Assembly (NCBI RefSeq): GCF_019320115.1
Contig: NC_089584.1
Span: forward strand, 104,895,111 to 104,959,110
Direction: 5' to 3'
From: Miscanthus floridulus
Taxonomy: Eukaryota; Streptophyta; Magnoliopsida; Poales; Poaceae
DNA length: 64,000 nt
Made by a program: the position numbers and the translations under genes. Shown here in pieces: positions 24,453-35,320 of the stretch; within the stretch, counting starts at the first letter, position 1, and the number at the start of each line of letters is the position of its first letter. Under the pieces are notes generated by a model. The model worked only from the letters and a program-made list of their open reading frames with translations. It did not search any database and was not told the DNA's origin.

Positions 24453-24575
24453 GAGGCTTTTACCTGTGTACCCTTAAAAAAGATGACACACTTCTGCGTA
24501 CCCCTCAAAAGTTGGTCGTCACCTGTATGCCCTCGCTCGAACTTTTCTTTTCCCTCACGCCATTCCGTCGGCATT
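24453..24575. repeat. Left terminal inverted repeat of MULE
   Basis: It starts GAGGCTTTTACCTGTG and ends near CCGTCGGCATT. Inside is a loose phrase (CTG.GTACCC.T.AAAA) that recurs about every 30 bp: GTGTACCCTTAAAA, GCGTACCCCTCAAAA, GTATGCCCTCG. Confidence 0.93.
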
Positions 24576-24877
24576 CTGTTAGGTCTTGACCGTTTGGCGG
24601 CTCTGACATGTGGGACCGGACTAGAAAAATACCATCCTTGCCCTCTGGGTCACTGACATATTGGGCTGCCATCTCCTTCAGTCTCACCCGAGCCTCTCTC
24701 TCAGTCTCTCCCCATTCTCGTTCCTCACTCTCTCACCCGAGCGCGGGAGGACGCGGCGGCGAACCCTAGCGGCGGCGAACCCTAGCGGCGGCGGATCTGG
24801 AGACGGCGGCAGTCGGTGTTGGCGGCCCGCCCTCGAAATCCTAGCCCCGTGGAGCAAGACGGTCGGGCGAAGCAGGC

Positions 24878-27800
24878 ATGCCGTGGAACGGACCCGGCGA
24901 GAGGCCGGATTGGTTCCGGGAAGGGTGAGTACCGCTCCTCCTCCCTCCTTGACTTCGCCCCTCCTTGTATTGATGTTGATTGCATTAGTGTATTGCGCTA
25001 CCGAATCGTGTTTAGGGTTTATTGATTACGTGCTCCTTGTTCATCTGTAGGATGGACCCAAACAGTAGTTACAACCTAGAAATGCGGATTGTTGCTCCCA
25101 ATTGTCGTGCAAAGTGGTTTTCTGTGAATGAAGTGGTGGATGCAGACAGAACTTTGTTAACTTGCCTTATGGACGATTTGGTTGACAAGTATCCTCCTAG
25201 CTATGGTGATGTAGCCACATTGTTTTACTGGTGCATGCATAGTAAAGTTCACATACCTGTGCGCAATGACCAAGAGATGCTAGCAATGTTTGAAAAAAAT
25301 AGGGCAACCAGAACATGCTTGTTGACTGTTGCATATCATAGTCCTGGTACTCAGCCTGTGCTTCCTGATTGGGAGTCTGGTAGCCCAAGGAAATCTGCTG
25401 AGCCCCCATTCACTCCTTCAATTGTTTCTCCAAGCATAGCAGAACCAAGCCAGCCATCTATGTCTCAGCCACCCAAACCAAGCCAACTTGAGTTCCTAGC
25501 TAACCCAAATCCAATGAATGAGCATATGGGGATTGATGATGAAGGCTTGTATATTGATCTTGGTCCCAACAACCCTTCACCTCCTCCTACCAGTTCTCAG
25601 AGCCAAGGGGGGAGCAAAGAAAGGGAAGAAGAAATAGATGAATCCTCTGATGAGGAAGTTGCTGATAGGGATGAGGAGTGTGCTGAGTCAGGTTCTGATG
25701 ATGAAACCAGTGACGAGGAAGATGAGGAAGTAGAAATAGATGAATCCTCTGATGAGGAAGTTGCTGATAGGGAGCCTGAGCAATTTCCTGATGTTGAATA
25801 TGACAAAGATGACCCTCCTATGACAGTGGGAACTATCTACCCAGATATGGCTTCTTTTAAGATTGCTTTAGCTAGTCATGCTGTTAAACATGAGTTCAAC
25901 TATGAAATTGACAAGAGTGATACAGGGAGGTATACGGTGCACTGTTCTCTGAGGAATGAGGGATGCCCGTGGAGACTGCATGCCTCAACTTCAGCTGATG
26001 GACATGGCATTCAGGTGATGTGTTAGTTCAATTTGTGGTATTGACTGCTACCTATTTTCCTTGCATGTACCTAGCTGCTAACATGTGTTTCTTTTCAACT
26101 TTTTTCCAGGTGAAGGTGAACCCACATGAGCATGGAAATGGCTGCCAGAGCACTAGGAGACAAGGATCATGTGTTGGACTTAGTCAGTTTTGGGTGTGCA
26201 GCAAGGTAATTGATTGGTTGAAAGAGGATGGAAATGTTGGTGCAAAAGAGCTGCAAAGGAGGCTGAAGGTTCTGTACAAGGTTCAGATCAGCTACAGGAA
26301 AGTGTACAAAGGTAAATACCTTGCAATGGATCAACTTTATGGGCCTTGGGGCAAGAGTTTCCACAATTTGTTTAGGTTTAAGGCCCAGTTAGAACAATCT
26401 AGTCCTGGTTCAGTTCTTGTCATTGATCATCACACCATCAATAATAAGGTCAGGTTTAACAGGCTATTTTTTGCTCTGAAAGCATGTGTTGATGGATTTC
26501 TTAGGGGATGTAGACCATATCTTGCAGTAGATAGTACCTTTTTGACAGGGAGATTTAGGGGACAGTTGTGTGTTGCATGTGCAGTAGATGCCCACAACTG
26601 GATGTATCCAGTTGCTATTGGTGTGATTGACTCTGAAACCAATGAAAATTGGATCTGGTTCATGGAGAGATTGAAGGAGACAATAGGCACTCCAGAAGGC
26701 ATGACATTCCATACAGACTGTGGGCAGGCAGTAATGAATGGAGTCAGTCAAGTTTTTCCAACAACTGAACATAGAGAATGTATGTATCACTTAGTACAGA
26801 ATTTCAAGAAGAGGTATAGTGGTAGAGTGTTTGATGATCACTTATGGGCTTCCTCATATTCATGGAGCCCATACATGTTTAAGAAGCATTATGAAGCAAT
26901 GGCTGCAGCCAAACCAGAAGCAATGAAGTACTTGCAAGAGAATCACAAGAAGCTTTGGACCAGGAGCCAGTACACCACACTGTCAAAGGTTGACTATGTG
27001 ACAAACAATTTGGCTGAGTCCTTCAACAACTGGGTCAAACCAGAAAAGTGTAAGCACCTGGATGACTTGCTGGACACTATAAGACAGATGCTTTTGATCA
27101 AGTGGAACCATAGGAAGAGGGTAGCTGCTAAGCTGAATGGCAAAATTATGCCCCATATCATGCAGAGGCTTAGGGAAGACACTTACAACTTGGACATAGA
27201 TGTCATCACAGCCTCACCTGAAGGTGTGGCAGAGCTGTGTGCTAAAGGTCTGCAAGGAACTGGGTTCAGGTTTGTGGTCAACCTAGCAGACAGGACCTGT
27301 TCTTGTAGGGTTTGGCAGGGGTCAGGAATCCCATGCAAGCATGCCATTGCATACATTACCTCAATTCCTGGCGCAAAGCTTGAAGACTATGTGGATGAGT
27401 ACTTCTCTGTCAACAATTTCAGAGTTGCATATGACGGCTCCATCCCTAGCATACCTGACAAGAGCATGTGGCCAGAGGCAGAACCAGGCTTTTTCTTGAA
27501 CCCTCCTCTTCTAAAGTCCACAGGTGGAGGTAGGAGAAAGAATAGGATGAAATCTGCACTTGAGGGAGGCAGCAGCCAGAGGAAGTCAAAGAAACATGAA
27601 TGCCCCATCTGTCATCAGTTGGGCCATCACTGGTACACTTGTAAGAATGGGAACCCAGAAGACATAGCTGCAATGGAGGCAGCAAGGTAATCTGTTGTCC
27701 TATGCATATAGAAAGATTGCATGTACATAGCTTTGCATACACAGAAGCTAATCTATTTCCCTTTGTAGGGGCACACCAAAGAAGAGGTTGAAGAAGGCTG

Positions 27801-28235
27801 CAGCAAGCAACACAGAGAGGAGTCTTGTGGTGGCCCAGCCATCCCAGATGCAGTTCCCATTCAATGAGGCAGTGGCAAATGCCATCCATAACAAAAGGAA
27901 GAGGAAGTCATCCTCTTCTTCAACCTCCTCACAGAAACACAAGGGTGCAGCACCAGCCACCACTAGTTCAACCTCAGCTCCTACTAGTGTGTCTACAAGG
28001 TACCTGTTCTTTGCCTCATCCTTTTCATTTCAACCAGGTGGAAATCTAATGCATAATGTTGACTGTCAGGTCTGGAACTGGTTCAAATGATCCAGTCCCA
28101 CTCTTATCTGTGCATCTGGTTCCTTTCAATGAGGACTCCATTACAGTGGACACCCAGCCTGTGGATCCACAATGCACACCAAGAAGAAATAAGGGAGCAG
28201 TGAAGAAGAAGTTGACACCAAAGAAGCTGCAGTAA
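24878..28235 (+). CDS. MULE transposase (spliced, intact)
   Basis: DDE transposase that cuts and inserts the element. Exons: 25052-26014, 26110-27686, 27769-27999, 28070-28235, all with GT/AG borders and frames that join without stops (978 aa, starting MDPNSSYN). A leader exon ends at 24924 with intron 24925-25050; an upstream ATG at 24878 is in frame across it, so a 16-residue longer protein is possible. Order of parts: N-terminal domain, two acidic repeats (IDESSDEEVADR), DNA-binding region near CPWRLHAS, catalytic core with VDSTFL (Asp462) and HTDCG (Asp524), SWIM zinc finger (Cys718, Cys720, Cys730, His732), CCHC knuckle (Cys819, Cys822, His827, Cys832) and a basic Lys/Arg/Ser-rich tail. 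All the key residues I can identify are present. Confidence 0.88.
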
Positions 28236-28591
28236 GAAACTCTAGTGATGTTCTTTTTTTGGCCCTGACGCATGATCTTTTGGTACTTTGATGTTCTTTT
28301 GGGGCTGTCATGAAAAACCTTGTCTGAATTGATGGTTCATGTTAGTGATGTTAACTAACTCTAGTAATTTAGTTTCTATGTGTAAACTGTAAGTGATGTG
28401 ATCAAACACCATATGCTGTTGGTGATGAAACACTTTATGCTACCAGTTATGTGATGGATGAGTGAACTGTTAGTTTCTTTGTCTTAATGTTGTTATGAAC
28501 CATGAGAAGCATTCATTCATTCATCTATTCATTCATGCATTGATTGATCCATACATCCATGAAAACTCTCTCACACACACACAACAGCAGC

Positions 28592-29067
28592 CTACTTCTT
28601 GAAAATAGCATACAAAGCAAGCACCAAGCACAAATACACAAGTTTTTCAATCCTCCTAAGCTGCTGCTGCACCCTCTTGTCCATTGGTGCATGGCCTTCA
28701 ACTACAGCTGCTTGGGAACCTTCCTGCAAGATGGCCAGAGGAGGAGCTATGGGAAAACCACCAGGTGCTGCCACTGCCTGCAGTGGAACTGCTTGGATTG
28801 GTGTAGCTGTCTCCCCCATCTCATCCTCCCACTGATAGTACTGACATCCTCCAATCTGAAATCCAACATAGAGACTGAGCAAAGAGGGAAAGACAAACAA
28901 TGTTGACCAAAGAGAGAAGCACAAACCGCGAAATAAGGGCACTTGTGAAAGGCCCGGTTGGGGTTGGCCCTGGTCATCGAGATGAAGCGATTGGCGAGCA
29001 CATTGCAGTTTGGGCAAAGCACACGCCGCCTTGGCGCACCACCATAGCTGCTGCTACCTTGTGACAT
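28592..29067 (-). CDS. GRF-type zinc-finger protein carried by MULE
   Basis: Two exons on the minus strand, 29067-28927 and 28855-28592, with donor GTTTGT and acceptor TTTCAG in phase 0; 134 aa. The N-terminus MSQGSSSYGG leads into a GRF-type zinc finger: CPNC near residue 18, KCPYF, then C.YYQWEDE with the conserved Trp, Asp and Glu. A Pro/Ala-rich middle follows, then a short helix and a hydrophobic tail (LVYLCLVLALYAIF) that could be a C-terminal membrane anchor. GRF fingers in other proteins bind single-stranded nucleic acid. Here the gene converges on the transposase within the same element, like mudrB in MuDR, but similarity to mudrB is not claimed. Its role in transposition is unknown. 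Confidence 0.75.
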
Positions 29068-29112
29068 GGCTGTCAAAGAGAGAGGGCTCAAGAGAGTGGC
29101 AACTCCCTAGCC

Positions 29113-29180
29113 TTTGGCGCCAATATATAGGAGGAGAAGGGCAGGCTCTTTGGCGCCAAATCCCTGTCCTTTGGCGCCAA
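29113..29180 (-). promoter_or_regulatory. Three E2F-like palindromes in GRF gene promoter
   Basis: TTTGGCGCCAA(A) occurs at 29113-29123, 29149-29160 and 29170-29180, 46-113 bp upstream of the GRF gene ATG. A TATA-like CTATATATTGG (minus strand) overlaps the first at 29120-29129. TTTGGCGC is a known form of the plant E2F site (TTTSSCGC). A fourth, weaker GCCGCCAAAG lies near 29193. S-phase control is inference. Confidence 0.65.
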
Positions 29181-29214
29181 CAGCGGCGTCTCTGCCGCCA
29201 AAGCCAATTGGCCT

Positions 29215-29307
29215 GGCAATGGCACAGGGGAAACGAAAAGTTCAGACGCCCATACAAGCAGGCAATGGCACAGGGGAAACGAAAAAGTTCAGACGCCCAT
29301 ACAAGCA
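29215..29307. repeat. 46/47-bp tandem duplication in MULE right end
   Basis: Two consecutive copies starting GGCAATGGCACAGGGG and ending CATACAAGCA (29215-29260 and 29261-29307), differing by one A in a homopolymer. They lie between the E2F-like sites and the right terminal repeat. Confidence 0.9.
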
Positions 29308-29354
29308 AGGGCAAATGAGTCATTCTCCAGAGCCGTTACTCACCGTTAGGAGCA

Positions 29355-29477
29355 AATGCCGACGGAATGGCATGAGGGAAAAGAAAAGTTCGAGCGAGGG
29401 CACGTAGGTGACGATCAACTTTTGAGGGGTACGCAGGAGTGTGTCATCTTTTTTAAGGGTACACAGGTAAAAGCCTC
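29355..29477. repeat. Right terminal inverted repeat of MULE
   Basis: Reverse complement of 24453-24575 with about 6 mismatches. It is followed by the second CCTGACGGA at 29478-29486. Confidence 0.93.
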
Positions 29478-29486
29478 CCTGACGGA
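29478..29486. repeat. 9-bp target duplication, right copy (MULE)
   Basis: CCTGACGGA, identical to 24444-24452. It sits 114 bp before the LpxA start codon. Confidence 0.95.
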
Positions 29487-29599
29487 CCGCTGAAGTGATG
29501 TGTGCTGTATGCACCACATGCTGCGTCAGCGACTCAGCGACAGACGGGCACGGCTGACATCATTCCCGGCTTCCCCACAAACTCAAAGCCCTGCTACCC

Positions 29600-32497
29600 A
29601 TGTCCGCCGCCGCCGCCGCCCGCGCCGCGCGCCGGCACTTCTCGTCTCGGCTCCAGACTACCACCACGCGCCTTCACCATGCAAGTACGCGCTTTCTCTC
29701 TCGCTCTCTTCTGATCTCATCAGCCTCTACCGCTTCTGCCGCTCGCGTCAGATCGCTTTCTCATTCTCAACCCCCACTGTGGCCTGCAGGTGATTCCCAG
29801 GCAGCGGCGCGGGAGGCATCCGGGAGCTTCATCCACCCCGCCGCCGTCGTCCACCCCGATGCAGCCATCGGGCAGGTGAAGCCCCCCTCGTTCGCTCCCA
29901 CGCACTGATCGCTCTCGTAGAATGTGCAGTTCTGCACTTCAGTATATTCTGATGGATCCGCTGTTGCTTGGGTTGTTCTATTAGGCTCATGCAGTGGGCG
30001 TGCTTGCTACTTAATTCTGCTTGCCTGATACAGATATTCACAATATAAGATGATTCCATCTACAGTGGCTTATGTGTTCAGTATTTTTACTGGACTTCTT
30101 TTTACAGTAGAAAACTCAATCTTTCTTTGTGCCTGGAACCACTTTGCAGGGTGTATCGATAGGCCCCTTTTGCACGGTTGGGCCTTCAGCCAGAGTTGGT
30201 GACGCCTGTCAATTACATGCCGGGAGCCATGTCGTGGGAGATACTGAGCTAGGGGAGGGATGCGTTGTTCAAACGTGAGATAGCATCTTTTTCTATCTTT
30301 TGCCTCCTGATTTGCACCCCTTTTGTGAATAATATGTTGATGCTCACAGTGACCTACATAGGAAATCCATATTTGGACATATAATTGAAGCAAAGAAAGA
30401 TACATTGAACGTTTTCCGTGAAACAAAACTACAACCAAATTAAGCATGGATTGCTGTTACCAACACATAATTTGATATCACATGAGATGGAGTTCCAGGT
30501 CCAGTATTTTGATTTAGGGGTGTTTCAGATAAGCAGTTGAAAATAGTTTTTGTCTTGTTGCTTCTCTATCATTGGTGGAGTATCACTCCCTCGGTCCCTC
30601 CTGACTTTAGAGCACTTGGCAAGGACATGCGTGGCAACATTTTTGATGAAAAATAACAAAGGAGATTGAATTCACCATATAGAGTTGCTTGGCGCAATTA
30701 CTTTGTTTCTTAACAGCTGAACCATAGGAAACGGCACTCTATGCCTGAATTTGCAAAATCAAGGATAACACATCATATCACAAACCCCTAATATACCTTA
30801 CAATGTGATATGTGAACAACATGAATCTGTCTCAATTGATACTTCAGAATTTAATTTTCTGGCAGTGGTGCTATCCTTGGTGCAGATATCCCTGGGCGGA
30901 CAATTATTGGGGAAAACAATGTCATCGGACTCTATGCTGTTGTTGGTGCAAAATGCCAAGATTTGAAATATAAGGTTAGTTTTTTTAAATATAGTCACTA
31001 GAAAGTTGCAGGTTCTGTAATAAAATTGCCACATGGGACATGGCACAAGAGTTTACTTACCATTCATATAAAGTATGTCTATGAACTTTAAAATCAAAGG
31101 TTCTTGCATTTTTGGACTAGTTATGGAGATGTTTAGGCTCACACATGCACACTTCTCATGTATAGAATGAGTATGTTGTTTGGCTACTTGAAATGCTTTT
31201 TTCTGTGCAAACTATTAATGTCCGTTTCCTCTTGTTTAGACTGGAGATGAATGCTTTCTACATATTGGTAGAAATAACGAGATCAGAGAGCACTGCTCTA
31301 TTCACCGTTCTTCTAAATCTTGTGACTGCACGGTATTCGGATTTCTTGTTCGATTACAAGATTTTAACAGAGCTTATATCCCCTATCTTACTCGAGGGAT
31401 CTGTTTGGCAGGTTATTGGTGACAATAATCTCGTTATGGGTTCGTCCCATATAGCTCATGATTGCAAGATTGGTAACAATAACATCTTTGCTAATAATAC
31501 TCTATTTGCTGGCCATGTAGTTGTTGAAGTGAGTAATAATTTTACTATTGGTAGCTTCTTCTCGTCAACTGGGTTGAGAGGCCATTTGCTTATTAAAAAA
31601 TATTTTTTTCAGGACTGGACTCACACTGCAGGGGCTGCTGTTGTCCATCAATTTTGTCATATTGGGTCATACTCATTTCTTGGCGGAGGCTCTGTGGTAT
31701 GTTTTCTACATAAATTTGATCTGCATTACTTACTGCAGAGCTTTATGGTAAAAATGAAACTTCATGTAGTTTTACCAACCATGCCTGCAAACTATGAAAA
31801 AAATGTATTATCACAAAATAAAAATGGGTAAATAGGAACCAGGAGAATCAGAATGCACTTGATGTTATGGTGTTTCCTGAGGAATAGGTACATGATTACC
31901 TGGAGTTCATGGATTATCAATTATGCTGTATTTTCTCACCAAGGGGGCTCTCAGTCTCTCACAGTTAGTATCATTTATTCAATAGTTGTTTCCACAGTGT
32001 TTTCTTTCCCTCTATCTGCTTGTTGAAGCCTGATTGAATTGTAGCTCTCACTATGTTGAAGTTGCCACCTTGTGATGACACTTGCATTGTTTAACCTTTT
32101 TGAATATCAAGTTTTTTATTTATATGCTATCAGAATTCATTCATTAAATTTGAATCAGGTTGCACAAGATGTGCCAAGGTACATGATGGTTGCAGGTGAT
32201 AGAGCAGAGCTCCGTGGTCTGAATATTGAAGGTCTCAGGCGCAACGGATTCTCCGACCAAGAGGTTTTCATATGTATTGAAATTTGGAGTCCTTATTAAT
32301 AAAATGCAATTATTCACAGTACTTAGCTTTGTTTGGTAATTGAATCAGAGTTTTTGGGAGGGTATATGCAATGTTTTACATGTTATATTCATTGGTCTTG
32401 GTAAATGTTTATCAATGTTATCGAAGTCAATGTTTCTTCACACTAGGCCTGCTAGTTGCTTGGTGCCTTAGGGCTTGTTCAGTTTGGAATTTTTTTT

Positions 32498-32531
<34 letters not shown>

Positions 32532-33029
32532 AGTTCATTTTCCCCTTAATCCCCATGGGAAAAGTTTTTTAACTGAACAGGACCTTATTGGAAAGACGTC
32601 TGGGAATAATGAAACTTTGGTCATAAACGAAATTTGCAACGCATTTTTTAAAAGTACACCACATCCTTAATTACACTATGGCCTAGAAATTTGCAACTAT
32701 TTACATTTTGGCTATCTTGTAAGATTGACATGGAATCTTCATAAATCAAGGTCCGTAGGTTGAGGAAAGCTTATCAGAAAGTATTTATGCCAACTATTAC
32801 TAACAAGAGTAGCTTCGAAGACAGACTGGCTGAATTGGTACGCATACTTGCCCATCGTTTTGTTTTTACCTCCATGTGTGCATGTATTTATTTAAATCCG
32901 TATCAACAGGAGCAGGAAATTGAGTTGTCAGAATCTCCTGCTGTATCCTGCATGGTTGAATCGATCCGCATGTCATTTGTTCAAGGACGTCGAGGGATTT
33001 GCAAATTCAGAAGTTGGAACTGCTCATGA
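29600..33029 (+). CDS. LPXA: Mitochondrial UDP-GlcNAc O-acyltransferase (LpxA)
   Basis: The first enzyme of the lipid A-like pathway, transferring a hydroxyacyl chain from acyl-ACP to UDP-GlcNAc; plant copies act in mitochondria. Ten exons join without stops: 29600-29684, 29790-29875, 30150-30274, 30866-30974, 31240-31332, 31412-31528, 31613-31696, 32159-32263, 32751-32837 and 32910-33029. The product is 336 aa, similar to the Arabidopsis enzyme. The N-terminus is Ala/Arg/Ser-rich ([19 protein letters not shown]), as expected for mitochondrial import. From about residue 41 hexapeptide repeats form the left-handed beta helix ([14 protein letters not shown]). SHIAHDC contains His182, equivalent to the catalytic His125 of E. 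coli LpxA. The acyl-chain region and [11 protein letters not shown] near the C-terminal helices are conserved. The gene appears intact; a MULE lies just upstream and a MITE sits in intron 8. Confidence 0.93.
32471..32584. mobile_element. Tourist-like MITE in LpxA intron 8
   Basis: Ends GGGCTTGTTCAGTT and AACTGAACAGGACC are inverted. The flanks are TTA at 32468-32470 and TTA at 32585-32587. It contains a run of 28 G at 32501-32528. Length is 114 bp. Confidence 0.7.
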
Positions 33030-34079
33030 ATGTGCCAATTCTTAAATTTGCCTGGCAGTTACCTCAGACATTACTTAGGTAATTTGGTGCAGCATTGTTA
33101 CTTTTTGGTGTTGCATGAATTGTGACACGGTGGCTTTCAAACTTTTTCTGTTATAATAAAATCCTAAGCAGGGGAAAATTTAGGTAGGCTGGCATGGAGG
33201 ACAATCTCTGCATCTTGAAACCACAGTACTGCACAATTCTGTATATCAATGAATTGTTTTCCCCTATCATTTGCTAAAACTTTGCGCTCTTTATATTTTC
33301 TGCAACTCGATTTGGTTTAGCTATGTATCTTGGTTGCGAGAACTTTGTTGTCCTGACCAACAATAACAAATTGAAATGTCGCCTACGATCAGAAGCTTAT
33401 CTTGACCGGAGGTCGTATACAGTGTATGTCTGAACTCTGAAGCTTTGCTGCAAAGACTGAAATCTTAGTTTCTGTTTGCAGGTGCATATTCAATTTTGCC
33501 ATCGATCTACTATACCCGAACAGATGGATACATTGCCAAGACCCTGAAAATTGGATTAGGTGACCAACAAGATGTTCTTCGCATCCATGTATGGGACATT
33601 CTAGAAGCCCCGTATATGTATGAATTTTCACGGTACCCCTAGTGTGCTAATTTACAAGGAATCCTAGATTTGTGCAGAATGTACATGTTGGCCTGGATCA
33701 CAGGTTCAAATCTGTATAATTTGTCATAAGCTGCACCAAGCTTAGCAACGATTATTCTTTGGGATAAGGAGTTGGTCTTTCTTGACAAGCGATGCATGGC
33801 CAGTTTTAGAGCAAGTTCTCATAACTAAATAACTCTCATACGCTTGAGTAGCATTCGTCGGGAAAAGCTTCCAAAGCTACTCCGTGCAACATACGGACTA
33901 ATATCAAACTATTGTCGAGGAATCAATTACAGCCCATAAGAATATAGGACCGCTTAAGGCCTGATTAGAAGAAGAAAAAGGAATGCACTGGAAATTATCT
34001 GAACTTGAGAAACAGGGCTTAGTTTACAAAGGACAAGGGTTAGAATGTCAATATTTAATTTAGTGCATAATCAAAAGTT
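33030..34079. other. LpxA 3' flank, no further gene seen
   Basis: Contains the LpxA 3' untranslated region and spacer up to the tRNA gene. I see no coding sequence here. Confidence 0.5.
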
Positions 34080-34152
34080 GTTGCCGTGGTGTAGTGGTTA
34101 TCACGTCAGTCTTACACACTGAAGGTCTCCAGTTCGATCCTGGGCGGCAACA
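34080..34152 (+). tRNA. tRNA-Val (anticodon UAC)
   Basis: A cloverleaf can be drawn by hand. The acceptor stem is GTTGCCG with CGGCAAC, and the D arm is GTG..CAC with loop TAGTGGTTAT. The anticodon stem is TCAGT/ACTGA with loop CTTACAC (anticodon TAC), and the T arm is TCCAG/CTGGG with loop TTCGATC. The discriminator is A and no CCA is encoded. T-rich runs (TTTCTTTTT) after 34157 would end polymerase III transcription. It appears to be an intact cytosolic-type tRNA gene without an intron. Confidence 0.93.
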
Positions 34153-34489
34153 GTTATTTCTTTTTGTATTTTCTGAGTGGGCTTTTAGGTCCTGTTCTTT
34201 TTCAGTTTTTCTTGGAAATTGCAAGTGTCCATTTGTTTTAATTAAGGGATGTGATGTTCTTTTGTGAACTCAACTATTCGTTTTCTTTTTTAGAAAGGCA
34301 ACTATTCGTTTTCTTAGCGAGAGCATATATCGATAGTTTCATATCTTTCTTCCTATCACATATTCAATTCACATTCGGTACCATTTATCTTCTCTCACTC
34401 TCGATGTAGTTAAGACCTATCGTCTCTCTATGTACTCTATCGATAGTTTCGTCGTTTCTTTGTTCTTCAGTGGAAGAAAGTCACGTTAA

Positions 34490-34733
34490 GCCCTTGTTTA
34501 GTTGGAGAAATTTGGATTTTAGGGTTACTATAGCACGTTCGTTTTTATTTGGTAAATAGTGTTTAAATATGGACTAATTAGGCTCAAAACGTTCGTCTCG
34601 CAATTTCCCACCAAACTGTGCAATTAGTTTTTCTTTTCGTCTACATTTAATGCTCCATGCACGGGCCGCAAACATTCGATGTGACAGGTACTGTAGCAAC
34701 TTTTTGGAAGTTGGGGTGGAACTAAACAAGGGC
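34490..34733. mobile_element. Tourist-like MITE
   Basis: Termini GCCCTTGTTTAGTT and AACTAAACAAGGGC are perfect inverted repeats, flanked by TAA on both sides (34487-34489 and 34734-34736). Length is 244 bp. TAA duplication and this terminus are typical of PIF/Harbinger-derived MITEs in grasses. Confidence 0.88.
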
Positions 34734-34765
34734 TAAGAGGAGAATGCGTGCACATGTCACGCTAA

Positions 34766-34997
34766 GGCCCCGTTTAGTTGCCAAAAAATTTTGCATAGTA
34801 ACTGTCACATCGAATCTTGCGACACATGCATAGAGTACTAAATGTAGATGAAAAAAAAACTAATTACACAGTTGGTCGAGAAATTGCGAGACGAAACTTT
34901 TGAAACTAATTAGTCCATAATTAAACACTAATTACCAAATACAAACGAAATGCTACAGTGAGCCAAAATCCAAAATTTTTGGGATCTAAACGCACCC
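34766..34997. mobile_element. Tourist-like MITE
   Basis: Begins GGCCCCGTTTAGTTGCC and ends TCTAAACGCACCC, with inverted AAAATTTT blocks inside the termini. TAA flanks both sides (34763-34765, 34998-35000). Length is 232 bp. It belongs to the same superfamily as the element 33 bp to its left but has diverged ends. Confidence 0.85.
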
Positions 34998-35320
34998 TAA
35001 ATCACACACACCGGCCGCTCCTAGATAGTAGCTGCTCAAAACAAGCAGTATCTTTTTGGACGTCGTTGGTGAGAAGCTGAGTTCATGCGAATATATGTGC
35101 CCATCCTTCGATGCTAAATTAAGCACCTCCTCTATTTGACCTAGCCAGCGGTGGTACTGAATAGTGAATACTGATACTGAAAATGACCGTATGAGAAACC
35201 AAGTCCAAAGATGAAAACTTTCCAAATACTACTAGCAAGTGGCAAAGAAAATTAGATACTACAGGACTCCGCTGATCAAGTTTTCCTTTTAATTCGTTGA
35301 GGAATAAATCAATAAAAACT

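Larger units (their letters stand above)
24453..29477 (+). mobile_element. Complete, apparently intact MULE
   Basis: A 5025-bp Mutator-like element with terminal inverted repeats 24453-24575 and 29355-29477 (123 bp, about 6 mismatches) and a perfect 9-bp target duplication. It contains a spliced transposase gene on the plus strand and a convergent minus-strand gene for a GRF zinc-finger protein. Both frames are open after splicing, so it may be an autonomous copy. It lies 122 bp upstream of the LpxA start codon. Confidence 0.93.
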
